Shown here: one piece after another, positions 1 through 9,666 of the stretch
Layout: every line of letters begins with the position of its first letter
Numbering within the stretch: the stretch's first letter is position 1
From: Planoprotostelium fungivorum
Taxonomy: Eukaryota; Evosea; Variosea; Cavosteliida; Cavosteliaceae
DNA: 64,000 nt
Direction: 5' to 3'
Assembly: GCA_003024175.1 (NCBI GenBank)
Contig: MDYQ01000502.1
Location: 44,380-108,379 of the forward strand
The notes under the pieces: generated by a model
The model's database searches: none
Seen by the model: the letters and a program-made list of their open reading frames with translations, nothing else
Told to the model about the DNA's origin: nothing
Program-made: the position numbers and the translations under genes

Positions 1-120
1 TGCGCGCCGGTGGTCTGCTCGATGATTGTTTCCTCACTGGAGGTGGAGAGTCATCATCGTCAGAGCCGATGGGACTGATTGACTTGAAAGGCATGTCGAT
101 GTGAAGCGCGGAAGCGTGGT
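1..120 (-). other. Open frame at window edge, possibly an exon of a neighbouring gene
   Basis: On the minus strand this stretch is open in one frame and reads as a Ser/Pro/Asp-rich segment (with SPIGSDDDDSPPPVR). It lies beyond the stop codon I assign to the acyltransferase gene at 163. It could be the first exons of another minus-strand gene that continues outside the window, or a C-terminal exon of the acyltransferase if the 163 stop is spliced out. The sequence does not decide between these. Confidence 0.25.
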
Positions 121-162
121 CCGGTTGTAAGGAGAGGAGAATTTACAACGCAACAAATGTCT

Positions 163-2500
163 TTATTGCTCGTAATCCTTTCTGGCCGTGTCGAATTGAG
201 AGTATCTCATCGTCATCTCTTTCATCCTCTGTCTCAGATCTTCTCTCTTCTTCTGCAAGTCTTTCGGTACCACCTATTCAAGTCACCTTTCCTCTATGAA
301 TTCTCATGTTCTCACCTTGTACAAAGACCTCAAGAAGCTCGTCGTGCTGTTCAGAGGTCTCTTGGCCACGGCAGTCATTCCTGATTGTCTTAATTCACAG
401 AGGTGGATGTGTACGTGTCGTCTGGTGACATAGAAGCACAATCACCTGTGAGGACCATGAAAAGCACCGCGAAGAAAGTGAAGAGGAATCCATAATGATA
501 CCACAGTAGAGAACCGATGATAGAGTAAGTCAACAGAGCGGATGCCATGGCTGCCACCATCTTGTATGTCAACTCCTGTTCTCGTTAAGTTTCTGTGTGA
601 CGATGATGATCCGAATCACCTCCACGATCTCGCCACGAGCGATGATGCTTCCCAATAATTTCGTTGCGATGGGAATTGGACTATGTCTCGTCACGATTCG
701 ATTGTGATTACATTACATCATGACGTAATGTAATCGCAGATGATGGATCAGATGATGGATCAGATCAGATGATGGATCAGATGATGGATCAGATCAGATG
801 ATGGATCAGATGATCGATGAACAGAAGGATGTGATGTGATGTCGAATGAGCCGACTCACAAGTTCAGGATGACACCGATGAGTGCGAGAGGCCACACGAC
901 GAAATCGTTAAAGAGGTGATCCACGAAGGGTTTCTTGTACTGATTCAGCTTCTGCACCTCCTTGTCTGTCAGTCCGAGAGCATCCAGAGTGTACTGATAG
1001 TCTTCCAGCTCCGTTCTCATCTGACTGATCTTTGCGATCTCGTCGAGATTCGTCTCTTCTTTTAGATTGGACAGGACACTCTGATATCCAACCAAGAACC
1101 TGAGCTGATGAGTCTTTTAGACAGTGAAATGGTCACCTGCGAGTCAATTCTACGTCGTATTTGATGTCTTGTTCATAAGAAGGCTTCATGATGTTCTTCG
1201 CCGTAGTCATCACTCTGTCATCGTAAGAGGACAGAAGATAAAAAGAGGAAGAGGAAATAGAGAGAGAAAAGAGAATATTGAAAGAGATAGAAAGAGAGAA
1301 GAGAAGGTAAAAAGTGAAACTAGAAAGAGGAAGAGAAGATAAAAAGAGGAAGAGGAAATAGAAAGAGAAGAGAAGATAGATGGATGGACGAGAAGATAGA
1401 GAGAATTTCACTTTAGAGTGGACCAATCGGGGGCGGTGATGGTGATTGACTCAAGTGACGCCTGGATGAACGAAGTCAATTCGGTCACAGCCGTCCACTC
1501 TTCTTTCTCGTATCTCTCTTTCCACTTGTCATCGATGACGATGGGCCTACCGAAGGAGAGTAGAACCTTCCTATGTCAGTCTCCGATGACACGTGATGCA
1601 TCCATCGGTCCGTGATGTGATGTGTAATGTGTCATCACACCCGTGACAACATCGTGTGATGCTGATGAGAGACTCACCTGACTGCGGTATCGATTGCGAT
1701 TCGTGTAGTTGAGGCCGACTGTGAGAGTGTAAGGAATGGAAGATGTGGAAGAAGAGATGATAGAGAGGATGTGACAGAGAGGATGCATGGATGTGTGGTC
1801 AACACCTGGAACGATGCGTAGATCCTGCTTGTCTTGATTGGATCCAGATCTGTGCTCCTTGCCGAAACCCAACGCGATTCTCGCCGTGCCCGTCTTGATT
1901 TTTCTAATGTGAGACACCATCTCAGTTGTCCCTACGTCTGTCATTCTTCTCTTCTAAACGGCTTCATGCGGATGTGATTTCACCTTCTGGAAATATGGCT
2001 ATAGCGTCTCCTGCATCGAGTGCCTTCCACACCTTCTTCTATCAACACGCGACGATGGATCGCTCTTCACCTCGCTGAACATGGAAGTATTGTTGAGGTG
2101 AACCGCTTCTGAACCGCCTCCCTCTTTATTTCCAGAGTCGGCAGCTCTGCATTTATTGTCAATAATGAGATGTGTCAGTATTTGGTACCTTTTCACAGGG
2201 ACTGCTTTTATCGCTTTGAGGATCGTCTTCATCACAGGCAGATGGAATAATTGATCTTTAGAGATGATTCTCACGTGACGTGAACAGTGAACCAGCACCA
2301 GCGCAGGATCGACGAGTGCATTCGGATGGACACTGGCAAAGATCACCTACATCAGTCTTCAGTTGTCTGGATCGTTCTGTCCATCTCACTGGTCCTTCCT
2401 TTGGAACATTCTCAAGGCCATCCACTTCGACCTGACTGAAGAAAGAGGACATCAACAGACTCGCCAATCCTCGAATCGCATTATACGGTAAGTCATCCAT
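163..2500 (-). CDS. Glycerol-3-phosphate / DHAP O-acyltransferase (SCT1/GPT2-like), multi-exon
   Basis: It likely transfers an acyl chain to glycerol-3-phosphate or dihydroxyacetone phosphate in the ER membrane, the first step of glycerolipid synthesis. The protein starts MDDLPYNAIRGLASLLMSSF near 2500. After a 43-bp intron comes the PlsC acyltransferase block FASVHPNALVDPALVLVHCS, which carries the HPNxLxD form of the HX4D motif seen in SCT1/GPT2-like enzymes. Then follow FKTG-like KIKTGTARIALGFG, RIVP with LNYTNRNRYRSQV, LSFGRPIVIDDKW and TITAPDWSTLK, all in the order of the yeast enzymes. The C-terminus has two hydrophobic segments (FVVWPLALIGVILNL and LLTYSIIGSLLWYHYGFLF) and a charged tail ending RKDYEQ at 163. 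Introns around 600-850 and 1231-1400 are long and repetitive. The join across 560-855 is unresolved. Fungal-type GPAT is the best call; substrate preference cannot be read. Confidence 0.85.
706..735. repeat. Perfect 11-bp inverted repeat with 8-bp spacer
   Basis: GATTACATTAC at 706-716 and GTAATGTAATC at 725-735 are exact reverse complements around an 8-base spacer. They sit inside a long intron of the acyltransferase gene, directly before a tandem repeat. The transcript could form a hairpin here, or the site could be a leftover of a small inverted-repeat insertion. No function is evident. Confidence 0.7.
736..818. repeat. Minisatellite of GATGATGGATCA-type units in an intron
   Basis: About six imperfect direct copies of a 12-base unit (gatgatggatca), some separated by an extra gatca, lie within the intron between the last two membrane-segment exons of the acyltransferase gene. 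This looks like slippage-driven expansion. There are no unique spacers between units, so it is not a CRISPR array. Confidence 0.7.
1231..1400 (-). repeat. Expanded pyrimidine-rich intron of the acyltransferase gene
   Basis: On the coding (minus) strand this intron is almost pure C/T, built from repeated CTCTTTC and TTATCTTC-like words, and is about 170 bp where most introns here are about 45 bp. The flanking exons join in frame (TAPDWSTLK to VMTTAKNIMKPSY), which defines it as an intron. Similar expansions occur in three other minus-strand genes of the window. Confidence 0.6.
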
Positions 2501-2596
2501 CTCAGTGGTTTGATGGTTGAAAACTGGTTTAGAAGCTCAACTTGAGCTGTCGTCTTCAAGTTGAAGTTTATTTTCAAACTCCTTTTTGTAAGATCT

Positions 2597-4855
2597 TCAA
2601 AACAGGGCGAGTAACACCAACACCACAGAGACGATGGATCCTCTTGTTATACTAGCAGCGCTGACCGGTGAAGTTGGTGCAGTACCCGTGTTGAGTGGGG
2701 CAGTTGTAGATCCACTTCCCTTCGTAGCAGAAGTGCTAGACGTAGTGGGATTCAAGGCAAAATTGTTATCATAGCCCACGTTGATTCCGGCGGCTGGATC
2801 GTGTCATCGTGAGGTAGATCTCCATGACTCACCTGTACCGAGGTTGGTCGTCATCAGACCTTGACCTTGAACGACCACGATATACCGATACACAGAAGAC
2901 GTGTTGGTGAGAAATGCATTGACCTTCAGAGGGTATAGACCTTTGAGGGAGGGATTGGAAAAGTCTGCATCTAGATTGAACTGAAACAGCGTAGACACTG
3001 AACCCGTTAGATTCAAGGAGAAGACGCCAGATACGGCAGACAGAGGAGGGTACTGCAGAATCGAGAGACCATTGATGAGGTAATTCCTCCCGTACACTCC
3101 TTGTCCGTCGATCTTGACTGTACCTCGGTCATTCGAGTGATGACATAGACGGCTCACCGAGAGTGAATTTGATGTTCATGGGAGTCCGTTCTAACATAGA
3201 CACGTGCACGATATCGGCAGAGCAGGTGAGAGTGAAGAGGCTGGTGTTCGTGTCTTCGTAATAGAATGTCGCTCGGCCCGTGGTCAGATATACATCGTTG
3301 GTAGAGTTGCTGGGTAGACCATCTCCTCTGATGCAATAGCCTTGAGGAGGCTGAATAACGAAAGCGCTGTCACGAGCGGGGACATCGAAGGAAGAGTTGG
3401 TCGTGACGGTATAACACACTGTGATGTCCATCAGCTTTCTTCTCTTGATAACTCACGATCAAATCTAGTTTCAGGGATGCGGCTGAACCGGTATAGAGTA
3501 GTAGCTGTGGTACTGTAACCAGTCATTGCTATGGCAACCATGACGATCGTTCACCATCTATCGGGCAAATCAAAGAATACCCCTGTCGGGGCATAAGTTG
3601 GTATGATTCCGGCTGGAACATTCATCTGATAATATCCCTCAGGTGCTTCTGAAATAGAAAGCTGGTCTTTACTGATATCGACCACTTGATCTGGCAGCGA
3701 GTCAGACGTCATCACTTCTCACGGTGAGGAACTCACAGGGTCCGTCCATCTGTACAGACAGGAAGGTGGTGTTGCTACCGCCGCAGTTGAAGACTTGATC
3801 GAACGACGAATTTGTGCGAATACTGAAGCTATCTCCATTGACGAGTCCACCGGTCGAATTGGTTTTGAATTTGACGAGGGCGAAACGATCTGTAGTGTTT
3901 CCAAAGGTCCTGCATGTGGCGGTGAAATTGCCTGATGCAGATACGGTAAGAGTTGGGGGAGTCTGATCGGAGATCAAAGTGATGGACATTTGGCCTCTTC
4001 CTACGACCCTGTGACATCCCTCCGCGTTGATGAACTGTGTATCGATCGGAATCGATGTCTCAGCGGTAGTCTCACCATCGTTTGATTGAGACCATCTCTC
4101 AGCAAGACGGCTGTCTGATTTGGTGAAGCGCAGGCGCGAGGAAATGAACGAAAGGTGAAGTTCTGAACGGTTGTCGTTGTGTCATCGACAAACAGGGAGA
4201 AGGAGATGGGAGAGCTTGAGAGATAAACAGGATAAGCTGACGAACGAGTCAATTCTAAACCAGCAGCAGGACGATCTCACGCAGGACATCGAACGTCAAG
4301 TTGTAGTTTGCACCAACCTCCCAAATTGCGCTGAAATCAATCCCGGTATTGCCACTCTGAGTCACATAATAATTCGGTAGGGGGAATCTGGCACTGAAGA
4401 TGGTAGGGTCCACCGAGGTGTAATTCTGACCCGGTGAAACGAGGGCGAATTCTGCACCGTATTTCAGCAGCATCCCGATCGAAGGTACAATCACCTGACT
4501 TTGTGACTGTCGTGCTGATGGGAGCGTCAAAGTTGACCGTCTGGTTCACCGAGCTGTAGATGACAATTTGGAAAGTCCCACAGTAGCCGGAGAGTATGAC
4601 CTGTTCCATTCCATCACAGAGAGTCACAGCTTGGATAGTTCTGGGCAGATCTGCTTTGAAACGGAAGAGGGCTACAATGTCAGTAGAATTTGCGGTGTAA
4701 ACCTGAGAGAAGTAGCCTGTAGGTGGGACCGCAGAAATTGAACTGGTGTACACCTAAAGATGTGAGCCTAGGAGGCGATGAAATGTAACAGTAGCACGCA
4801 CCTGAGCCTGAGAGAGAGCGATGCAGACGATGAGAAGAGATAGAGTGCCCTTCAT
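2597..4855 (-). CDS. Secreted, GPI-anchored-type surface protein with repeated beta-rich modules
   Basis: This family is not recognised. The first exon (4855 down to about 4802) encodes a clear signal peptide (MKGTLSLLIVCIALSQAQ). The mature chain is rich in Ser/Thr and N-glycosylation sequons (NQT, NTT, NYT, NFT, NGT). Loosely repeated modules carry phrases such as VTLCDGMEQVIL and AVLLRDGLNQT, suggesting tandem immunoglobulin-like or similar beta folds of about 130 residues. The C-terminus has a Ser/Thr/Gly-rich stalk (TTSSTSATKGSGSTTAPL) followed by a small-residue site and the hydrophobic tail GSIVSVVLVLLALF at the stop, which is typical of GPI anchoring. At least six short introns interrupt it; one, about 4500-4555, has to be removed to keep frame. 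It probably acts at the cell surface in adhesion or as coat protein. The exact exon pattern at 3150-3700 is uncertain. Confidence 0.7.
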
Positions 4856-5059
4856 CTTGCTTGCCGCGATGAATATGATGACGCTCAAACTAACCCTTTC
4901 ACGTGCTCATAGAACGTGTGAGATTTAAGCTATCATAATGGAGTGGTGTGACGCGAGAACCACCAAGATGACAAATTAATTTAGGAAATACACCGCGATC
5001 TAACGGGCGTTCACACCTCGCATGATCCACATGCGCATTCTCACACGCCGACGAACACA

Positions 5060-7615
5060 TCACATCTCATCGCCTGGGTCTTGAGGGTCTTGTCCCTTGG
5101 GAGAACCAGGCGGAATGTAAGAATAGGAGTTGATGGTAATCTGTGCCAACCCGATGTTATTTGGTGTGATGTTCTTCTCGTCTTCACCTCCTTTCTTCAC
5201 ATCCTCACTATGAATGAAAGAAGCATTCTGCATACATGGAGCAACATCTTTGTGTTCCTCTATCTGCTACACGTTCATCTTGGGTGATCCAGTGGCATCT
5301 TCTGATTCAAAGTGCTTGATGGCCTTAAGTCGAGTTCACCTATCAGCCTGGGACCCAGTATAGCGGTATATGTCGTCCCGTTGCCCTGTCTGTATCTCTT
5401 AGAGAATTGCCTCTCAGTTCCAAAGCAGACTTCACTAGATATCGAACTGATTCGAGAGTACATCACAGATAAGCGAGCAAAATTCCAGTTCACACAACGA
5501 TTTATCTCAAAGCATTTCCAGAGAAAGAGGTGGATACTCTGGACGGGAGCTGAGAGACACCGTATTCATTCTCCACTCTTCTTCGATGGTCTAACATCTC
5601 GTCAACTCTTCTTCCTCTTCTATCCACTCACCTCTACAGAGAAGAGAACAGAAGAGGCACCCTCTCCCAGTAACAACAGTTTGGGTACGGCCTCGTCGAA
5701 CGCGTAGACCCAGATCTTCACTTTCAATCCATATTCACTCTTACTCTGTATCTCTACGTCGAACAAGTGATTCCTATCCACGTTAGTCTCGTCAAACTCG
5801 ATGGAGGGACTCACGCGTGAGGCGTTAAGATCATACCGACGTCGTCACAGTGAGTTTCTCCAGGATGTAACGTTAAGTAATTACCTCTGCTGGCTATGCA
5901 CGTTCAATTCTCTCTATTGTATGTTTAACGTTTCACCTCTTTCTTTGTAACTCAGTTTGTTCTTGATGATTTCGGCCACCTCGTTGATGTATTTGCAAGT
6001 CTTATTATTCGTCTGACCCCTTCAGTATATATTGTATGCATTATATATACTACGATCATCTAGTAACGGGAATCACCTGATAAGGTAGAGTGATCAAGCC
6101 TGGTCGAACGAGATTAGACTGATTGACTAACTCTCCGATGGTTCTCTCTCCTTTGTGAATGCAATACATCCATTCCACTCTTCCATCCAATCTAATTCAT
6201 GTCACAACGAGTTGTAGAAGGTCGATCTTCACCTGGTGATGACACCTCTCGAGATCATGATCATGACTTGGATGAGTGATGGCAGCATCACTTGTGAGTC
6301 GAAGACGATGTATCCCAGCACATCTCCCACGTATGGACACGTGTTCTTCATCTTCTGACATCCTTCCATCCACTCTGTCTCTCCCCACATTTGAATCGCC
6401 TCACACATTCTCAGTGAAAAGAGGAGAGAAAATACACACTTGCGTCACGGACAATAATTTCGCGTGGCCGACGACTTGCACTGGTTTCGGCTGTACGTTT
6501 CCCTTCACATTCAAATCTGACACGTGCTCTCTATAGAAGATCCTCCCTCGTCTACATCAGCATGTGGCGAGAAGAATCACAAATTGTGGACGATGTATGA
6601 AGACGTGAGATAGAATGATTCACACCTCGATCTAATGTCATTCCATACCTGGATAGCTCTCGCGATATTCTCTCCGTCCACCCTCCCTTCAGATCCTTCA
6701 CCAACACGTCCCCCGTTCCCCTTCGATCGACGACACCGACTGCAAACCTCCACTGAGGTCGTACGAGATGTCCTGCGCAGGTGAGCCTCTACATCTCTTC
6801 GTCTTCTCACTCTCTGTCAGCCACTGCCGCTTCAATGTACCATCTCTCGTCTTGTTCTTACACTTGACGAATTTTCTCCAGAACTATCAGTGGATCAATC
6901 GAAGAACAGTGGGGAGGAAAAACTCACTTGATTTTTCTGTGACATTTCGTTGAGGCGTCGACTGACCATGGACAATCTACACAGATCGACCTGATCGAAG
7001 TATTGAAAGATCTCGTTTTGGATCTGTCCTCGTTAGATCCAACGTGAGTGTACGTTCACCTCGGTGGGAAAGACACTCAGATCACCCAATGACTCATCGT
7101 GCCAGCCGTAATATTCTAAATTCTCACCGATGTATTCTTCTCTCGTCAGTCGCTTAGGATCGTGATGATGGTTCACCGATCAATTTCCAGACGACAACTT
7201 CTCCCTTCCATTCTCTACACTGTGTCGGATGAGTAAATGAGGAAGATGATGTGACGTCCACCTTGAACAGCAGCTCGTCTTGTAGACTTTCTAAGAGAGA
7301 ATCTCCAAAGACACCCTCGAGACACTCGAGTTGGATGTCTTTCAGCGGTTCATCTGGATAATCATCGGGGTAGCTGTGTCGCTGTCAGAAGAGATGCAGG
7401 AAGAGAATTACCTGATGGTCATTTTGAGTAATAACTTGACGTTCTCATTATTGGATTTCACAGTGATACTGAACCTACCCCCCTCAGCCTCTTCAGTGTA
7501 CTCGTCTGGCTGCGCGACATCAATACAGACATGGAATAGGTGAACTCACGAACATAGACTGAATGACGTCTAATTCATCGAGGACGTGACTGTTGTTTGA
7601 ATAATAAGTCTGCAT
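5060..7615 (-). CDS. RWD-domain and F-box protein, putative SCF substrate adaptor
   Basis: The start MQTYYSNNSHVLDELDVIQS opens an RWD domain: FSITVKSNNENVKLLLKMTI, then the family hallmark YPDDYPDEPL, then VVVWKLI. After a short linker (YYGWHDESLGDLSVFPTE) comes an F-box, IQNEIFQYFDQVDLCRLSMV followed by SRRLNEMSQKNQ. F-boxes bind Skp1 and place a protein in an SCF ubiquitin ligase. RWD folds resemble E2 enzymes and mediate protein contacts. The remaining 350 or so residues (with FAVGVVDRRGTGDVLVKDLK, WMYCIHKGERTIGELVNQ and KVKIWVYAFDEAVPKLLLLG) match no family I can name. The tail NSYSYIPPGSPKGQDPQDPG ends at 5060. There are about ten short introns; boundaries in 5100-5620 are the least certain. 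It is divergent from the membrane-protein gene at 7874. Confidence 0.65.
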
Positions 7616-7873
7616 CACGTGTTCATAGTCAATTGATGGTTTGCTGGCACGGGTGTTGTCACGTGATGAATCATCTACAACAGGTCATCATTAAAATACT
7701 GCGAATTCTTTCACTGAACATCGACCGCCAAGTGAGAATTGATAGTCCATTTCATGCACTCCCTCATATCTGTCACATGTGTGTGAAGCCTCCGCGTTCC
7801 AAGGGAAAGGAGTCCTGAGGCGGAGTGCCTTAAGATCCATTTCCACTGTGAATTATTTTCTCTCAGGACTAAG

Positions 7874-9392
7874 ATGGTCAGTTTTAAGATTGTCTTCCTC
7901 TGTACCATCACTTCCACTCTCGTCGCAGCACAAGTCTGGTGAGAACCGTTTCAGTGACTCGAGGTTTACAACTCTCAGTGGCTTCATCACATCATGCTCC
8001 GAGTGTATTGCTAGCAATTACTGTTGCTTCGATTCGACACTAGTAAGTAGATCTGAAGATGTTTTGTTGACGAGCAGCAGAATGTATGCATCACGAAATT
8101 TAGTGGCTTCCCGTGCAACTCTCAATGTCCTTCCTCTACTGGAAGAACCACAGGTACAGACGGTGGAAGCACCACAGGAAATAATGGCGGTTTTGTAGAT
8201 ACTGAGGATAGCACAAGCGCCACCGTCAGCACCAGGTATTGAGATCATCCTTCACTTCACAATTGAACCCACGGAGACGTAACGTTGATATTGATCGATG
8301 GTGGGCTAACCAAAATCCAGAGATGGAGAACCGAAAAACTTCATCGACATCAAGCTCACCAAGATTGGACAGGGTATCTTCTTTGCCGCCGGAACCATCG
8401 CCATCCTCCTCTATGGCCTCTGCATGTTCAGAACCATCACTAAATTGAAGAAGAATGAACCATACATCCGCGATCTCCTGGACTACGAACAGAACCCACA
8501 TCCAGCCACGATGGAAGATGCCATCCACCCCGATCTGATGGACGTCTTGAAAGGGTGCATCTTTCTCCACGTCTGAATCACTCATCCCCTCCAGATCACT
8601 GACCTCCATCGAGTTGAAAGATCTGAGATGGGTCGGCGCTTCTTCCGTCAGAGGCATCCGCGGCATGAAGAGCCCAGCCTTCATCGCTTTCACTCTCTTT
8701 GGTGAACATCAACCCCAATACGTCATCCCTCTAACCGTCTCAGTCACTCTCGGCATCACATCGACCTTCGTCTCCTTCATCCTCCTTCCCGACATGAAAG
8801 CGGTTCTCCCCGTGATGTTCAACCTCTTCTTCCTCTGCATCTGTCTCGCTCTCATGATATGCTTGCGAGTCGTAGGACCCGCCAACGCTCTGAAATGTGA
8901 CGTCTATGCCATGACTTCCAATCATGCGATCGTCTGTCGCGGTAGGCGTAGGGGTTACGAGGTGAGACGTTCTTCCGATCTATCATGAGACCTCATCGCT
9001 GACTGCTGCAGCTGTTGAGAATCCCCTTCTGCTCGGGAGAGCACAGGATGTCGAATCCATTAGAGAGCAAAAAGATGTCGAACTACGGCTCGATCATCTT
9101 TGCGGAAGAACTTCACGACAACCATCAGTCTTCTCACAATGCCCCTCATCTCAATGTTCACCGTCATCTTCACAACATCCCCCGACACCACGTGCATCAT
9201 CAGAGGAAGTTCAGAGTCGAGAAGATCGGGTTCTGTTCTGTCTCGAGATTCGACGTGTGTCGCCAGACCTTCCGCCACCTGCACGCTCACGCTCGAAGTG
9301 GCATCCATAATGGCACGGAAGTTATGAGCAAGGAGACTACCGCGAGCATCTCGACGCTTTCGCTTGAAGACAGAAATATATTCTTATCATAG
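7874..9392 (+). CDS. Membrane protein with signal peptide, PSI-like cysteine-rich ectodomain and several TM helices
   Basis: The chain begins with a signal peptide (MVSFKIVFLCTITSTLVAAQ). A compact cysteine-rich module joined over two introns follows: CGFITSCSECIASNYCCFDS, then VCITKFSGFPCNSQC. Its spacing resembles plexin-semaphorin-integrin (PSI) domains. A Thr/Gly/Ser linker (TGRTTGTDGGSTTGNNGG) leads to a membrane helix (IGQGIFFAAGTIAILLYGLC). Further exons give FIAFTLFGEHQPQ, YVIPLTVSVTLGITSTFVSF and VLPVMFNLFFLCICLALMIC, so about four helices in all. The His/Ser-rich cytoplasmic tail after the 8960-9011 intron runs to the stop at 9392; its reading frame is the one that preserves phase, but it could be mispredicted. 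A role as a surface receptor or channel-like protein is inference only. Confidence 0.6.
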
Positions 9393-9666
9393 ACTCGTGC
9401 TCTGTTCCTCCCCGCTCCCCGTTCTTTCACAAACACAGCACTGCCTTCCTCACTGTCTGTGAAATGTCTAAATTGTATACCGAGTGACTTTGCCTGCATG
9501 ATGAATATGAAGCCTTTCTTCTATCACAGAGAGCTGGATGCTGTTCACTGTCGTGATTTTCGAAATTAGACATAAAAAAGTAGGCCTTTAAAGTCGATGT
9601 CATGGGCATGTCAAGGAAGAACTGAAGCTCATCAAAGAAAGAGTCGGAGATAGAGGAGAGAGCAAG
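9393..9666. other. Short intergenic spacer upstream of the PI3-kinase
   Basis: Nothing coding is convincing on either strand here. The stretch presumably holds the 3' end of the upstream membrane-protein gene and the promoter and leader of the PI3-kinase gene. I see no clear TATA box or repeat. Confidence 0.4.

Noticed and set aside
736-818. CRISPR-like direct repeats
   Set aside because: The units abut or are separated by only a few fixed bases with no unique spacers, and they lie in a eukaryotic intron.
9060-9308. 82-codon minus-strand frame opposite the PSI-protein tail
   Set aside because: It has reasonable composition but no start context, partner exons or domain. The plus-strand frame continues in phase from the preceding exon.
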